Assembly (NCBI GenBank): GCA_012031955.1
Contig: JAAURZ010000041.1
Span: forward strand, 1-10,316
Source of the DNA: Bacteroidia bacterium
GTDB lineage: Bacteria > Bacteroidota > Bacteroidia > Cytophagales > Cyclobacteriaceae
Direction of reading: 5' to 3'
Length of the DNA: 10,316 nt
Under the pieces are notes generated by a model that worked only from the letters and a program-made list of their open reading frames with translations, did not search any database and was not told the origin of the DNA. Made by a program: the position numbers and the translations under genes. How positions within the stretch are numbered: the stretch's first letter is position 1; the number at the start of each line of letters is the position of its first letter. Below, one piece after another: positions 1 through 6,552 of the stretch.

Positions 1-1011
1 TGGAACTGGGCTCGGATAAAAAACAAGAAGAATGTTACGGGTAGCGCGCAGGCAGATTGGGATTACTTGCGCGCCGAGGCGTGGAAGGGTTTTATGGAAC
101 GGTACGACGCCGGCGATCCGGTCTTGTGCGAACGCTTCGAGCGCGAGCTGACTGTTATCAGGGCGAAAGGATTCTGTGGTTACTATCTCATTGCCTACGA
201 TCTCATCAGGTTTGCAAAGGAGAAAAAATTCGACTTCGTGGGGCGTGGCAGCGGCGCCAACAGCGTAATCGCCTATTGCCTCGGTATCACCAACGTGGAC
301 CCTATCGAGCTCAATCTTTATTTTGAACGCTTCCTCAACACGGAACGCACCACCCCGCCCGATTTCGACATCGACTTCTCCTGGGACAACCGCGACAATG
401 TGTACAACTACCTTTTCGAACGCTACGGCGCCGACCATGTGTGCCTGCTGGGTACGCACGTCACATATCAAAAGCGGTCGGTCATACGCGAGTTGGGAAA
501 GGTATTCGGGCTTCCCAAAGGCGAGATCGACGCGCTGGTCGACAATCCAAAAAAATTTCGGAGCCGCGACCACATCACGGAGCTCATCATGCGCTATGCG
601 CAGCACATGCGCGACCTGCCAGCGAACATGTCTATACACGCCGGCGGCGTGCTGATTACGGAAAAGCCTATATGTACATACACGGCCATCGACGTTCCAC
701 CCAAGGGCTATCCGGTTTCACATTTCGAGATGCACAGCGCCGAAGACCTCGGTATTTTCAAGTTCGACATCCTGAGCCAGCGCGGACTCGGACACATCAA
801 GGAGACCGTACAGCACATCCGCCGCAACAGGAATGAGTCAGTGGATGTACACCGGTTCCGTGAATTCAAGAAAGATGAAAAATCAAGGCGCTGTTGCGCG
901 ACAGCAAAGCAATGGGATGCTTTTACGTGGAATCGCCCGCCATGCGCATGCTGCTGGGTAAACTGCGCTGCGAAGACTACCTCACGCTGGTGGCGGCCAG
1001 CTCCATCATAA
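1..1011 (+). CDS. dnaE: DnaE segment 1: palm with catalytic aspartates (frame 1)
   Basis: The frame is open from base 1, so the TTG at 67 is an internal leucine codon and not a start. Genuine homology runs to about base 882; the remainder to the stop at 1009-1011 is out-of-frame read-through rich in Cys, Trp and Arg. Conserved blocks are GFCGYYLIAYDLIRFAK, then GRGSGANS near 241-267, and PDFDIDFSW near 358-384. The aspartates at codons 361-363 and 367-369 correspond to E. coli D401 and D403. The third metal-binding aspartate, E. coli D555, is at codon 766-768 in FKFDILSQRGL. All three catalytic acids are present, so the polymerase is predicted to be active. Confidence 0.85.
   Translation, partial: WNWARIKNKKNVTGSAQADWDYLRAEAWKGFMERYDAGDPVLCERFERELTVIRAKGFCGYYLIAYDLIRFAKEKKFDFVGRGSGANSVIAYCLGITNVDPIELNLYFERFLNTERTTPPDFDIDFSWDNRDNVYNYLFERYGADHVCLLGTHVTYQKRSVIRELGKVFGLPKGEIDALVDNPKKFRSRDHITELIMRYAQHMRDLPANMSIHAGGVLITEKPICTYTAIDVPPKGYPVSHFEMHSAEDLGIFKFDILSQRGLGHIKETVQHIRRNRNESVDVHRFREFKKDEKSRRCCATAKQWDAFTWNRPPCACCWVNCAAKTTSRWWRPAPS
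878..882 (+). other. dnaE: Frameshift in dnaE at an A5 run (one A missing)
   Basis: Frame 1 reads KKDEKSRRCC across this point and loses homology. With a sixth A the text reads KKDEKIKALLRDSK and joins frame 3 seamlessly. Frame 3 has a stop at 876-878, so the change must lie within about 6 bases of the run. Confidence 0.85.
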
Positions 1012-1727
1012 GACCCGGTGTGGCTCGCTCGGGAATGATGCGCGCCTACATTGAGCGATTTCACGCAGTGCGCAACGGCGGCACCTACGAATCTGTACAT
1101 CCGAAAATGGATGAACTCATGGCCGAAACGTATGGCGTAATGGTGTACCAGGAAGATGTGATCAAAGTAGCCCACGAGTTTGCGGGCCTCACGCTCACCG
1201 AGGCCGACGTGCTCAGGCGCGGCATGTCGGGCAAGTTTCGATCACGCGAAGAATTCAAGCGTGTAGCGGAGCGTTTCTTCGCCAACTGCCAGGAGCGCGG
1301 ATACGACCGCCTGGTGGCCGAACGTGTCTGGTTTGAGATCGAAAGTTTTTCAGGCTACTCATTTGCTAAAGGCCATTCGGCGAGCTACGCCGTGGAAAGT
1401 TATCAAAGCTTGTTTCTGAAAGCGCACTACCCGCTTGAATTTATGGTGGGTGTGATCAACAACTTCGGCGGCTTCTACCGCACAGAATTTTACTTTCACG
1501 AAGCACGCATGAACGGTGGTGTTATCGAAGCGCCCTGCGTAAACAGCAGCGACTACCTGACCACCATCAGCGGGAATCGCATCTACATTGGTTTCATTCA
1601 TGTCAAGAGCCTTGAGGCGGGCATTGGAAAGCGCATCCACGTCGAACGCGAACGCAACGGCCTTTTAAGAGCCTCGACAATTTTATTCGTCGCATCGGGT
1701 TGGCGTTGGAGCAAGTGCGCGTGTTGA
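879..1727 (+). CDS. dnaE: DnaE segment 2: fingers and helix-hairpin-helix region (frame 3)
   Basis: Homology starts at about base 882 (IKALLRDSKAMGCFYVESPA) and ends at about 1664; the tail to 1727 is out of frame. An in-frame stop at 876-878 bounds this frame on the left, so a gene caller would place a false start at the TTG at 894. Conserved DnaE blocks are YGVMVYQEDVIKVAHEF with LTEADVLRRGMSGK (about 1134-1232) and FAKGHSASYAVESYQSLFLK with AHYPLEFM (about 1362-1445). These form the fingers and incoming-nucleotide region. The region after NNFGGFYRTEFYFHEARMNG, ending in GFIHVKSLEAGIGKRI, fits the helix-hairpin-helix DNA-binding part. Confidence 0.85.
   Translation, partial: KIKALLRDSKAMGCFYVESPAMRMLLGKLRCEDYLTLVAASSIIRPGVARSGMMRAYIERFHAVRNGGTYESVHPKMDELMAETYGVMVYQEDVIKVAHEFAGLTLTEADVLRRGMSGKFRSREEFKRVAERFFANCQERGYDRLVAERVWFEIESFSGYSFAKGHSASYAVESYQSLFLKAHYPLEFMVGVINNFGGFYRTEFYFHEARMNGGVIEAPCVNSSDYLTTISGNRIYIGFIHVKSLEAGIGKRIHVERERNGLLRASTILFVASGWRWSKCAC
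1663..1666 (+). other. dnaE: Frameshift in dnaE at a T4 run (one T missing)
   Basis: Frame 3 reads ERERNGLLRASTILF. With a fifth T it reads ERERNGLFKSLDNFIRRIG, which matches the usual DnaE pattern ER-NG-F-SL-DF-RR and continues in frame 2. Confidence 0.85.
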
Positions 1728-2317
1728 TTCGGATGGGGTCATTTCGCTTTACCGGAAAAACCAAACAACGACTATTGTGGGAAGCGCTCCTGTACTTCAG
1801 CAGTATAAAGACCCGCCGCCACGCAACCGTCGAACTATTCGATACCGAGCCAGCCGACCAGCCGCTGCCTGAATTGCAGCGCCATCCGCTTGAAGATGCC
1901 TTCGAAGAAATTGAATTGCTGGGCTTTCCGTTGTGCGACCCGTTTCTCCTGCTCGACACGCGCGAGCGCGGCAATGCGAATGCCGATGACCTACTCGACA
2001 AAATAGGTGCATCGGTCGAAATTGTCGGCTACGTGGTCACGACCAAAGACACAAGCACGCTGAAAAATGAACCGATGCATTTTGGTACATTTTACGATCA
2101 GCAGGGCGAAGTTTTTGACACGGTTCATTTTCCCGACATCGCGGCGAAATATCCGTTTCGGGGTCGGGGTTTTTACCTGATACGCGGACGGGTTGTGGAA
2201 GATTTCGGTGTGGCGATGATTGAAGTTTCGTTCATGGACAAGCTCCCGATCGTAAACAAGCGTGCGGAAGAATTCATGCGCGACGATCCGTCGATCGCAG
2301 CGCAACAAGCGCACTGA
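1664..2317 (+). CDS. dnaE: DnaE segment 3: C-terminal OB-fold (frame 2)
   Basis: True homology resumes at about 1664 with FKSLDNFIRRIG; the TTG at 1700 is only an apparent start. The segment holds the end of the helix-hairpin-helix region, a linker with LEDAFEEIELLGFPLCDPF, and an OB-fold from about 2015 onward, recognisable from VEIVGYVVTTKDTSTLKNEP followed by FGTFYDQQGEVFDTVHFP and YPFRGRGFYLIRG. The OB-fold binds single-stranded template DNA in DnaE proteins. The protein ends 30-40 residues after this fold with no tau-binding domain. Confidence 0.82.
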   Translation, partial: FKSLDNFIRRIGLALEQVRVLIRMGSFRFTGKTKQRLLWEALLYFSSIKTRRHATVELFDTEPADQPLPELQRHPLEDAFEEIELLGFPLCDPFLLLDTRERGNANADDLLDKIGASVEIVGYVVTTKDTSTLKNEPMHFGTFYDQQGEVFDTVHFPDIAAKYPFRGRGFYLIRGRVVEDFGVAMIEVSFMDKLPIVNKRAEEFMRDDPSIAAQQAH

Positions 2318-2319
2318 TT

Positions 2320-3267
2320 TTACTTTTCTTCGATAAAATCGATAATGTGCCCGGCTGTTTCCTCCGGAGATTCCTCCATGGGTACGTGACCGACGCCACT
2401 CACCATCACACTTTTGCTGTCGGGGAGATCGCGTTCAAACTTGGCCGCGTAACTGCGGGGTATGAGTTTGTCGCCGCTGCCCCAAATTATCAATGTCTTC
2501 ACCTTCACTTGTCTCACCGAAAGGGTGTCAAACTTCTGCGTTATACTCAGGCGTGTGCGCAACGCCTGGCGGTTGCCGGGTCGCAGCAGCATGTCGCAAT
2601 ACTGATCGATCAATCGCGGTGTCACCTTGTTGTCGTCGGCATAAATATCTTCGAGGCTGGCCTTCACTACAGGCTTCGGATTTATCACGGTCATCAGCGC
2701 TTTCGCCATCGGCATTCGTGCCAGTCGCAAGCCCAGCGTAGGTATGTCATGTAAAGGATAGCCCGCGGCGTCGATCAATATCAACTTCTTAACTTCTTTC
2801 GGATAGGCCAGCGCGTACTTCCACGCGATGTGTCCGCCCAGCGAGCTTCCCACGAGATAGCATTGCTTCACTTCCAGTTTCGCGAGGAACTCGTGAAGGA
2901 ACGTCACATAGTATTCGACCGAGTAGTCGCCGCTGGCGTTGGGCCCGGTAAGTCCGAACCCGGGCAGGTCGACGCGAATGGTGCGGTGCGGTTTCAGGAA
3001 CATCGCACAACTGTCCCATGTGAGCAGGGACGAAGAAAGGCCATGAAGCAACACGATGGGCGTGTCCGGTCGCTGATCACCCTGATCGCGATAGTGAACC
3101 TGCATACCCTGCAGCGGCATAAAAGCCGAGGCGTTGTGCGACGCGTATTTTTTCTTGAGAATCTCCAGTGGTGTGTCGCCCTTATACAGGATTGCAAAGC
3201 CGACGGCGTTGAAAATTACAAAGCCCAGTGCAAGCCTCGCCAGCCAAATGAAGATTTTCTTCAGCAT
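2320..3267 (-). CDS. Membrane-anchored alpha/beta hydrolase
   Basis: This is a 315-residue alpha/beta-hydrolase-fold enzyme; the substrate is not predictable from sequence. Residues 5-27 are one hydrophobic segment with Lys in front, so the protein is probably anchored in the inner membrane with its catalytic domain outside the cytoplasm. The oxyanion-hole motif is LLHG (H75-G76), the nucleophile elbow is G-S-S-L-G with S142, the acid is D266 in WGSGDKLIP, and the base is H294 in GVGHVPMEE. The full triad and spacing fit lipase, haloperoxidase or meta-cleavage-hydrolase-like members. I chose the ATG at 3267-3265, five codons inside a longer TTG frame, because the membrane segment begins right after it and a purine-rich GAAGGAAGAAGGA stretch precedes it. 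The gene lies 62 bp downstream of the GSG-repeat gene on the same strand and converges with dnaE. Confidence 0.9.
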   Translation of the reverse strand: MLKKIFIWLARLALGFVIFNAVGFAILYKGDTPLEILKKKYASHNASAFMPLQGMQVHYRDQGDQRPDTPIVLLHGLSSSLLTWDSCAMFLKPHRTIRVDLPGFGLTGPNASGDYSVEYYVTFLHEFLAKLEVKQCYLVGSSLGGHIAWKYALAYPKEVKKLILIDAAGYPLHDIPTLGLRLARMPMAKALMTVINPKPVVKASLEDIYADDNKVTPRLIDQYCDMLLRPGNRQALRTRLSITQKFDTLSVRQVKVKTLIIWGSGDKLIPRSYAAKFERDLPDSKSVMVSGVGHVPMEESPEETAGHIIDFIEEK

Positions 3268-3329
3268 TCCTTCTTCCTTCAAATCACTAAGATCAAAAGG
3301 AAGAAGGAAAGATCAATTTGATTAGCAGG

Positions 3330-3815
3330 TTATTTTTCAATTACGGCTTTACCCGAACCTGTACTGACTCTGATTTCGATGTCTTTGTCGGATAGCCTGG
3401 CGGTTTTCCGTATGCGGGCGTTTCGCCCTTCGTCCAGTTCTTCCGTTTTGTCGAATTTGAAGGGCGCGAGTATCTCGCCATTGTTTTTGTTTGCCGTCAT
3501 CACTACGGTGCCTTCCATCTTGTTGCCGTTGTAGTTGAGTTTGGCGTCGCCCGAGCCACTGTTGATGGAAACATCGTACTGAAGTGCCGACTGCAGGGTT
3601 ATTGACACATCGCCGGAGCCCGAGTTGAAGGAACCTTTGCCCGCAAGCGTCAGGTCGGTGGCCTTGATGTTGCCACTCCCTACGTTGGCGTGAATTTTTC
3701 CGTTGGCGCCGCTGAGCCTTATGTTGCCGGAGCCGGCATTCACAGCGATGTCGCCTTCCGACGAAGTGATGTCGATACTGCCGGACCCTGTGTTGCCGTC
3801 AATGTCGCCCTTAGT
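3330..3815 (-). CDS. GSG-repeat protein, C-terminal segment
   Basis: After removal of one base the frame continues as TKGDIDGNTGSGSIDITSSE. The apparent start at 3743 is internal. The segment contains repeat units with N codons at 3794, 3740 and 3686, two longer units (about 3626 and 3563), and a C-terminal non-repeat part with ILAPFKFDKTEELDEGR followed by DIEIRVSTGSGKAVIEK. The last stretch is itself a degenerate GSG strand, typical of the C-terminus of this family. Confidence 0.75.
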   Translation of the reverse strand, partial: TKGDIDGNTGSGSIDITSSEGDIAVNAGSGNIRLSGANGKIHANVGSGNIKATDLTLAGKGSFNSGSGDVSITLQSALQYDVSINSGSGDAKLNYNGNKMEGTVVMTANKNNGEILAPFKFDKTEELDEGRNARIRKTARLSDKDIEIRVSTGSGKAVIEK

Positions 3816-3957
3816 GGTTTTGGAGCGTAATGTTGCCGGAGCCCGTGTTAATCTTCACGTTGCCTGTGATCTTTTGCAAATCGATGTTGCCCGAGCCGGT
3901 ATTCGACTTCATGGTGATGGCCACGTCGCTCACGTCGAGGTCTCCGGAACCCGTGTT
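3518..3957 (-). repeat. Coding repeat, 54-bp period (18-residue NxGSG units)
   Basis: Six consecutive units have N codons at 3957, 3903, 3849, 3794, 3740 and 3686. The spacing is 54 bp except 55 across the frameshift. Two longer units follow at 3626 and 3563. Similarity is mainly at the protein level, so this is a beta-solenoid-like repeat and not a recent DNA expansion. Confidence 0.85.
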
Positions 3958-4269
3958 GAAATTGAGATCGATATTGTCCGGAAGTGTCAACGTCCATTTT
4001 GAAGAGCCGGAGTGGTTTCGCCCTTCGAATTCTTCTTTCAATATCAGCGTTGTTCCCTCCTGCTCCAATACCGGTTTATACGTGTCCTTGTCGTACGTGT
4101 AGGTAAGTTTCACATTCACCTCGCTGCCTGTGCCCTTCACAATACGGCAACTGCCCGAGGCCGTGTTCATCTTGATTTTGCTAATTCCCGTAAAGGTCTT
4201 GTTCACCTCTTGCGCCTGAGTCTGTACGCTCAGCCAGAGCGCGCCGGCTATCATTAGTATCTTTTTCAT
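3811..4269 (-). CDS. GSG-repeat protein, N-terminal segment with signal peptide
   Basis: This is the first reading-frame segment, 152 codons ending LQNH at TAA 3813-3811. It carries the signal peptide, a beta-rich part (KIKMNTASGS, VKLTYTYDKD, KWTLTLPDNIDLNF) and the first three 18-residue repeat units starting at bases 3957, 3903 and 3849 and reading downward. The terminal NH is an artefact of the frameshift. Confidence 0.75.
   Translation of the reverse strand: MKKILMIAGALWLSVQTQAQEVNKTFTGISKIKMNTASGSCRIVKGTGSEVNVKLTYTYDKDTYKPVLEQEGTTLILKEEFEGRNHSGSSKWTLTLPDNIDLNFNTGSGDLDVSDVAITMKSNTGSGNIDLQKITGNVKINTGSGNITLQNH
3816..3821 (-). other. Frameshift in the GSG-repeat gene (one extra base)
   Basis: Coding-strand text is CTC CAA AAC CAC TAA. 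Deleting one A from the A4 run gives LQTTKGDIDG, or one C from CC gives LQNTKGDIDG. Either makes the interrupted repeat exactly 18 residues long like its neighbours, whereas adding two bases would make it 19. Confidence 0.82.
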
Positions 4270-4327
4270 AAAGGTTGGATATAGTTGTTGAGCCAAAGAC
4301 CTTATCCGGCAGGCAGAGGTTGCATGG

Positions 4328-5758
4328 CTACTTCATTTCCTTCACAAGTTTCCCCAACGTGCGGATGCCGTCCTCTACCTTGTCGCTCCACGGCTCGCCA
4401 TAGCAAAGCCTGAAGCAGTTGTCGAACCGCGACTGCGACGAGAATATCTGGCCCGGCGCAATGCCAATGTTATTTTTAAGCGCCTTTTTGTGGAGCTTGT
4501 ACGCATTCACTTTCCTGTTCATTTCGATCCACAGCGCGAAGCCGCCCTGGGGACGAGTAAAGCGTGTGTCTTCCGGAAAATACTCGGAGATGGCCTGAAT
4601 GTATCGCAGCGACTGTGTGTGCAGAGCCTTGCGCAAATGGCGCAGGTGCAACTCATAGCGACCGTTTTTGAGGAAGTGCGCAATGGCCGCCTGCGTGAGT
4701 GTGTTGGTGGACACGGTGTTCATGCGCTTGAGGCGTATCACCTGGTTTTTGAACCGCCCCGGTATGGCCCACCCGATGCGGTAGCCCGGCGCCAGCGATT
4801 TGGAGAACGAACCGCACGACAACACGAGCCCTTTTCTATCGAAGCTTTTGCACGTGCGCGGCCGCGTCTTGCTAAAGTATAGCTCACCATAAATGTCGTC
4901 TTCGATAAGCGGAATTTCCTTCTTTGCCAGCATGTGCACGAGTTGCTTCTTGTTCTCGTCTGGCATGCAACTGCCGAGCGGATTATTGAAGTTGTTCACA
5001 AAAAGGCACGCCTTGATGTCCAGCCGCCCGATGGCCTCGTCGAGGAAGTTCAGGTCGATGCCTGTTACCGGGTCCGTTGGTATTTCAACCACCTTCAGTC
5101 CGAGGTGCTCCATTACCTGGAATATTGCGAAATAGGTTGGGCTTTCAATGGCCACGGCATCGCCCGGCTTGGTTACCGCCCTCAGACAAATCGCCAGGGA
5201 TTCCATGCAGCCCGCCGTCACCACGATGTCGTCTTCTGTAAAGGTACCGCCCCAGTTAAAGGCCTGCCGCGCAATTTGCTTGCGCAGCTCCTGGTTGCCT
5301 TGTATCTCGTCGTAGTTGAGACATGAGTATTTGGAATCGCGTATCGCCTGCACCACCGCTTTGTTCAGCTTGGCGGCCGGCAACAGTTCGATAGATGGTG
5401 CCGCCATCGAAAAATTGAGAAGCGTCTCTGAATTCAAATCTTTGTAGACACTCGCAATCATTTCATCCACGCTTACCGGCACCGCGTCTTCAGGTGGCTC
5501 GCATGTGGTAGGAAGTTCGGGCGCATGCGCAGGTGTAAACTTCACATAGTAGCCCGACTGCGGACGCGCTTCGATCAGTCCCTTGCTCTCCAGGTAGTAG
5601 TACGCTTGAAACGCCGTGCTCAGGCTTATGCCCTGCTCCTTGCTGAGTGCGCGCACCGACAACAGCCGGTCGCCCACTTTCAGCACTTCATTTTCAATCA
5701 GGTGCTCAATGCGCTCAGCCACCTCCATGTATTTGTGTTCGGGTATCAGGGTTTCCAT
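4328..5758 (-). CDS. MocR/PdxR-type regulator: GntR helix-turn-helix fused to a PLP aminotransferase-like domain
   Basis: This is a 476-residue cytoplasmic transcription factor. Residues 1-75 are a GntR winged helix (VGDRLLSVRALSKEQGISLS, then AFQAYYYLESKGLIEARPQSGYYV). Residues about 110-470 are an aminotransferase class I/II fold with the PLP-binding lysine K320 in SFSKSLAPGYRIGW, D288 in EDDIYGEL for the pyridine nitrogen, N259 in FNNPLG, and ESPTYF. The Arg in FRLCYGEPW is the likely carboxylate-binding residue. In this family PLP plus an amino-acid-like ligand modulate DNA binding and the enzyme activity is usually secondary. Its own upstream region holds a perfect TAnnTTTG box overlapped by a palindrome, and part of that sequence recurs upstream of the EamA gene near 9768. 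This suggests autoregulation and control of that transporter. The ATG at 5758 is the natural start. The effector is not predictable. Confidence 0.93.
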   Translation of the reverse strand: METLIPEHKYMEVAERIEHLIENEVLKVGDRLLSVRALSKEQGISLSTAFQAYYYLESKGLIEARPQSGYYVKFTPAHAPELPTTCEPPEDAVPVSVDEMIASVYKDLNSETLLNFSMAAPSIELLPAAKLNKAVVQAIRDSKYSCLNYDEIQGNQELRKQIARQAFNWGGTFTEDDIVVTAGCMESLAICLRAVTKPGDAVAIESPTYFAIFQVMEHLGLKVVEIPTDPVTGIDLNFLDEAIGRLDIKACLFVNNFNNPLGSCMPDENKKQLVHMLAKKEIPLIEDDIYGELYFSKTRPRTCKSFDRKGLVLSCGSFSKSLAPGYRIGWAIPGRFKNQVIRLKRMNTVSTNTLTQAAIAHFLKNGRYELHLRHLRKALHTQSLRYIQAISEYFPEDTRFTRPQGGFALWIEMNRKVNAYKLHKKALKNNIGIAPGQIFSSQSRFDNCFRLCYGEPWSDKVEDGIRTLGKLVKEMK

Positions 5759-5770
5759 AGTTCGGAGGTA

Positions 5771-5805
5771 TTGATCTGATCAAAATTACAAAAATTAGAA
5801 CTGTT
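5771..5805 (+). promoter_or_regulatory. Candidate MocR operator, copy 1 (own promoter)
   Basis: This is a 35-bp element beginning with the perfect odd palindrome TTGATC-T-GATCAA (5771-5783) and ending with AACTGTT (5799-5805). It is 26/35 identical without gaps to 9768-9802. It covers the putative core promoter of the MocR gene, a position expected for autorepression. CTGATC (5776-5781) and, just outside on the other strand, CTGGTT (5817-5812) resemble the CTGG-type half-sites described for some MocR regulators. Confidence 0.55.
5781..5788 (-). promoter_or_regulatory. Putative -7 box of the MocR gene (TAATTTTG)
   Basis: This is an exact match to the Bacteroidota -7 consensus TAnnTTTG on the coding strand, 22 bp before the ATG. 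A TTG lies 22 bp upstream on the same strand as a possible -33 remnant. The box overlaps the right arm of the TTGATCTGATCAA palindrome. Confidence 0.5.
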
Positions 5806-5850
5806 CGGTTCAACCAGACCCGCGCTTTATCCGAATCATCGGTGCGCAAG

Positions 5851-6537
5851 TCAGTGTAAGATCGGCTCGCCGTTGGCGTTGGTGGTGAGCGCGGTGGACA
5901 TATAGTCGAAGAAAGGCCGGATAGCCTTGTAAGTCCGGTTCACTTCCTTCGCGAAACCGGGTGCAAGCACTTCGGCATCGCTGAATTTTCTTTCAAACCA
6001 GAACTGTTTGAACCGCAACAGGTCGATGGCAGGGTGTTGTTTGGAGAACCCTTTCGGTGCTGTTTTCACTTGGTCACCGGTCATGCCGCCAAATGTGGAT
6101 GCGATCTGTTTCTTCTTCAAAAGTGTTCTCCACTCGTCAGCGTTCAGGTCGATGTCCTCGCGAATCCGTTTCAGGTCGGCGGGATTCGGATAGGTGAACC
6201 CGCATCCAACGCGCGACGCGCCTGGCTTGATCCAAAAATAATAGCCGCCACGAAGCAGCGGCTTCACACGTTTCAGATGGCCGGCAAAACGCGCGTTGTA
6301 CGGCGTTTTGTCGGTAGAGAACCGCACGTCGTTGTAAATTCGATAGAGTGCTTCCTTCCCCGTCTTGGTTTGCAACTGATCGTGTGCGTTCATCAATACG
6401 ATCACGTTGTCCACCCATTCCGCCATATTCTGTTGGGCGTCGAGGTAGCGCTGCTTGTTTTGTTGAAACCACTCACGGTTGTTTTTACGCGCAAGGTGCT
6501 TGAGAAAATCAAATGTCTCTGTTTCGATCCGTATCAT
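5851..6537 (-). CDS. DUF2461 family protein
   Basis: This is a 228-residue protein of the DUF2461/TIGR02453 family, whose biochemical role is unknown. The family signature is clear: an N-terminal TFDFLKHLARKNNREWFQQN, then YRIYNDVRFSTDKTPYNAR, then GGYYFWIKPGASRVGCG, and a C-terminal region with KGFSKQHPAIDLLRFKQFW. There is no signal peptide or membrane segment, so it is cytoplasmic. The start is the ATG at 6537-6535; a TTG two codons earlier is less likely. It begins 15 bp after the stop of the methyltransferase gene on the same strand, so the two are probably cotranscribed. Confidence 0.92.
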   Translation of the reverse strand: MIRIETETFDFLKHLARKNNREWFQQNKQRYLDAQQNMAEWVDNVIVLMNAHDQLQTKTGKEALYRIYNDVRFSTDKTPYNARFAGHLKRVKPLLRGGYYFWIKPGASRVGCGFTYPNPADLKRIREDIDLNADEWRTLLKKKQIASTFGGMTGDQVKTAPKGFSKQHPAIDLLRFKQFWFERKFSDAEVLAPGFAKEVNRTYKAIRPFFDYMSTALTTNANGEPILH

Positions 6538-6552
6538 GCACAACTCCCGTGT

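Larger units (their letters stand above)
1..2317 (+). pseudogene. dnaE: DNA polymerase III alpha-type subunit (short second DnaE / ImuC-like), 5'-truncated by the window, two frameshifts
   Basis: This is a C-family DNA polymerase, which extends primers with dNTPs. About 770 residues are visible in three frames. The N-terminal PHP domain (roughly 200 residues) lies left of the window. In order one sees the end of the PHP-palm linker, the palm with PDFDIDF and KFDILSQRGL, the fingers region, a helix-hairpin-helix part and a C-terminal OB-fold. The protein stops just after the OB-fold, so it lacks the long tau-binding tail of a replicative alpha subunit. This length and the SQRGL variant fit the shorter second DnaE of Bacteroidota, which is often part of an imuA-imuB-dnaE translesion cassette; that role is inference because the upstream genes are not visible. 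The frame changes at about 878-882 and 1663-1666, each repaired by adding one base to a homopolymer, so the gene is probably intact in nature. The stop is 2 bp from the stop of the convergent hydrolase gene. Confidence 0.88.
3330..4269 (-). pseudogene. Secreted GSG-repeat beta-strand protein (head-GIN / DUF4097-DUF2807-like), one frameshift
   Basis: The repaired protein is about 312 residues. It begins with a signal peptide, MKKILMIAGALWLSVQTQAQ, probably cut near QTQA, so it is exported to the periplasm or cell surface. Residues 22-100 form a non-repeated beta-rich part. From residue 105 an 18-residue unit, N-x-G-S-G-(N/D)-(I/L), recurs with N at 105, 123, 141, 159, 177 and 195, and then less regularly at 215 and 236. 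Such proteins are usually annotated as DUF4097/DUF2807 or putative auto-transporter adhesin head-GIN domain, and the function is unknown. The start is the ATG at 4269-4267; a longer frame to 4296 adds nine residues in front of the signal peptide and is unlikely. The gene lies 58 bp downstream of the MocR gene on the same strand. One extra base at about 3816-3821 splits the frame. It is probably a sequencing error because the repeat continues in exact register. Confidence 0.85.

Noticed and set aside
708..1175. Minus-strand open frame opposite the first dnaE frameshift
   Set aside because: It mirrors conserved DnaE sequence on the plus strand and has no family resemblance of its own.
2830..3321. 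Plus-strand open frame opposite the hydrolase gene, and similar long frames opposite MocR (4490-5326), DUF2461 (6034-6624) and the methyltransferase (6871-7461)
   Set aside because: All are antisense shadows of well-supported genes, with low-complexity or Arg/His-rich translations and no recognisable domain.
3518..3957. Regular 54-bp spacing resembling an array of short repeats
   Set aside because: The period lies inside a protein-coding gene and conserves the protein unit NxGSG; DNA identity between units is low and there are no direct repeats with unique spacers as in CRISPR.
5823..5845. Hairpin CCGA-ATCA-TCGG with outer GCGC arms after the DUF2461 stop
   Set aside because: The inner stem is 4 bp, the outer arms are asymmetrically spaced and no T tract follows, so it is too weak to call a terminator.
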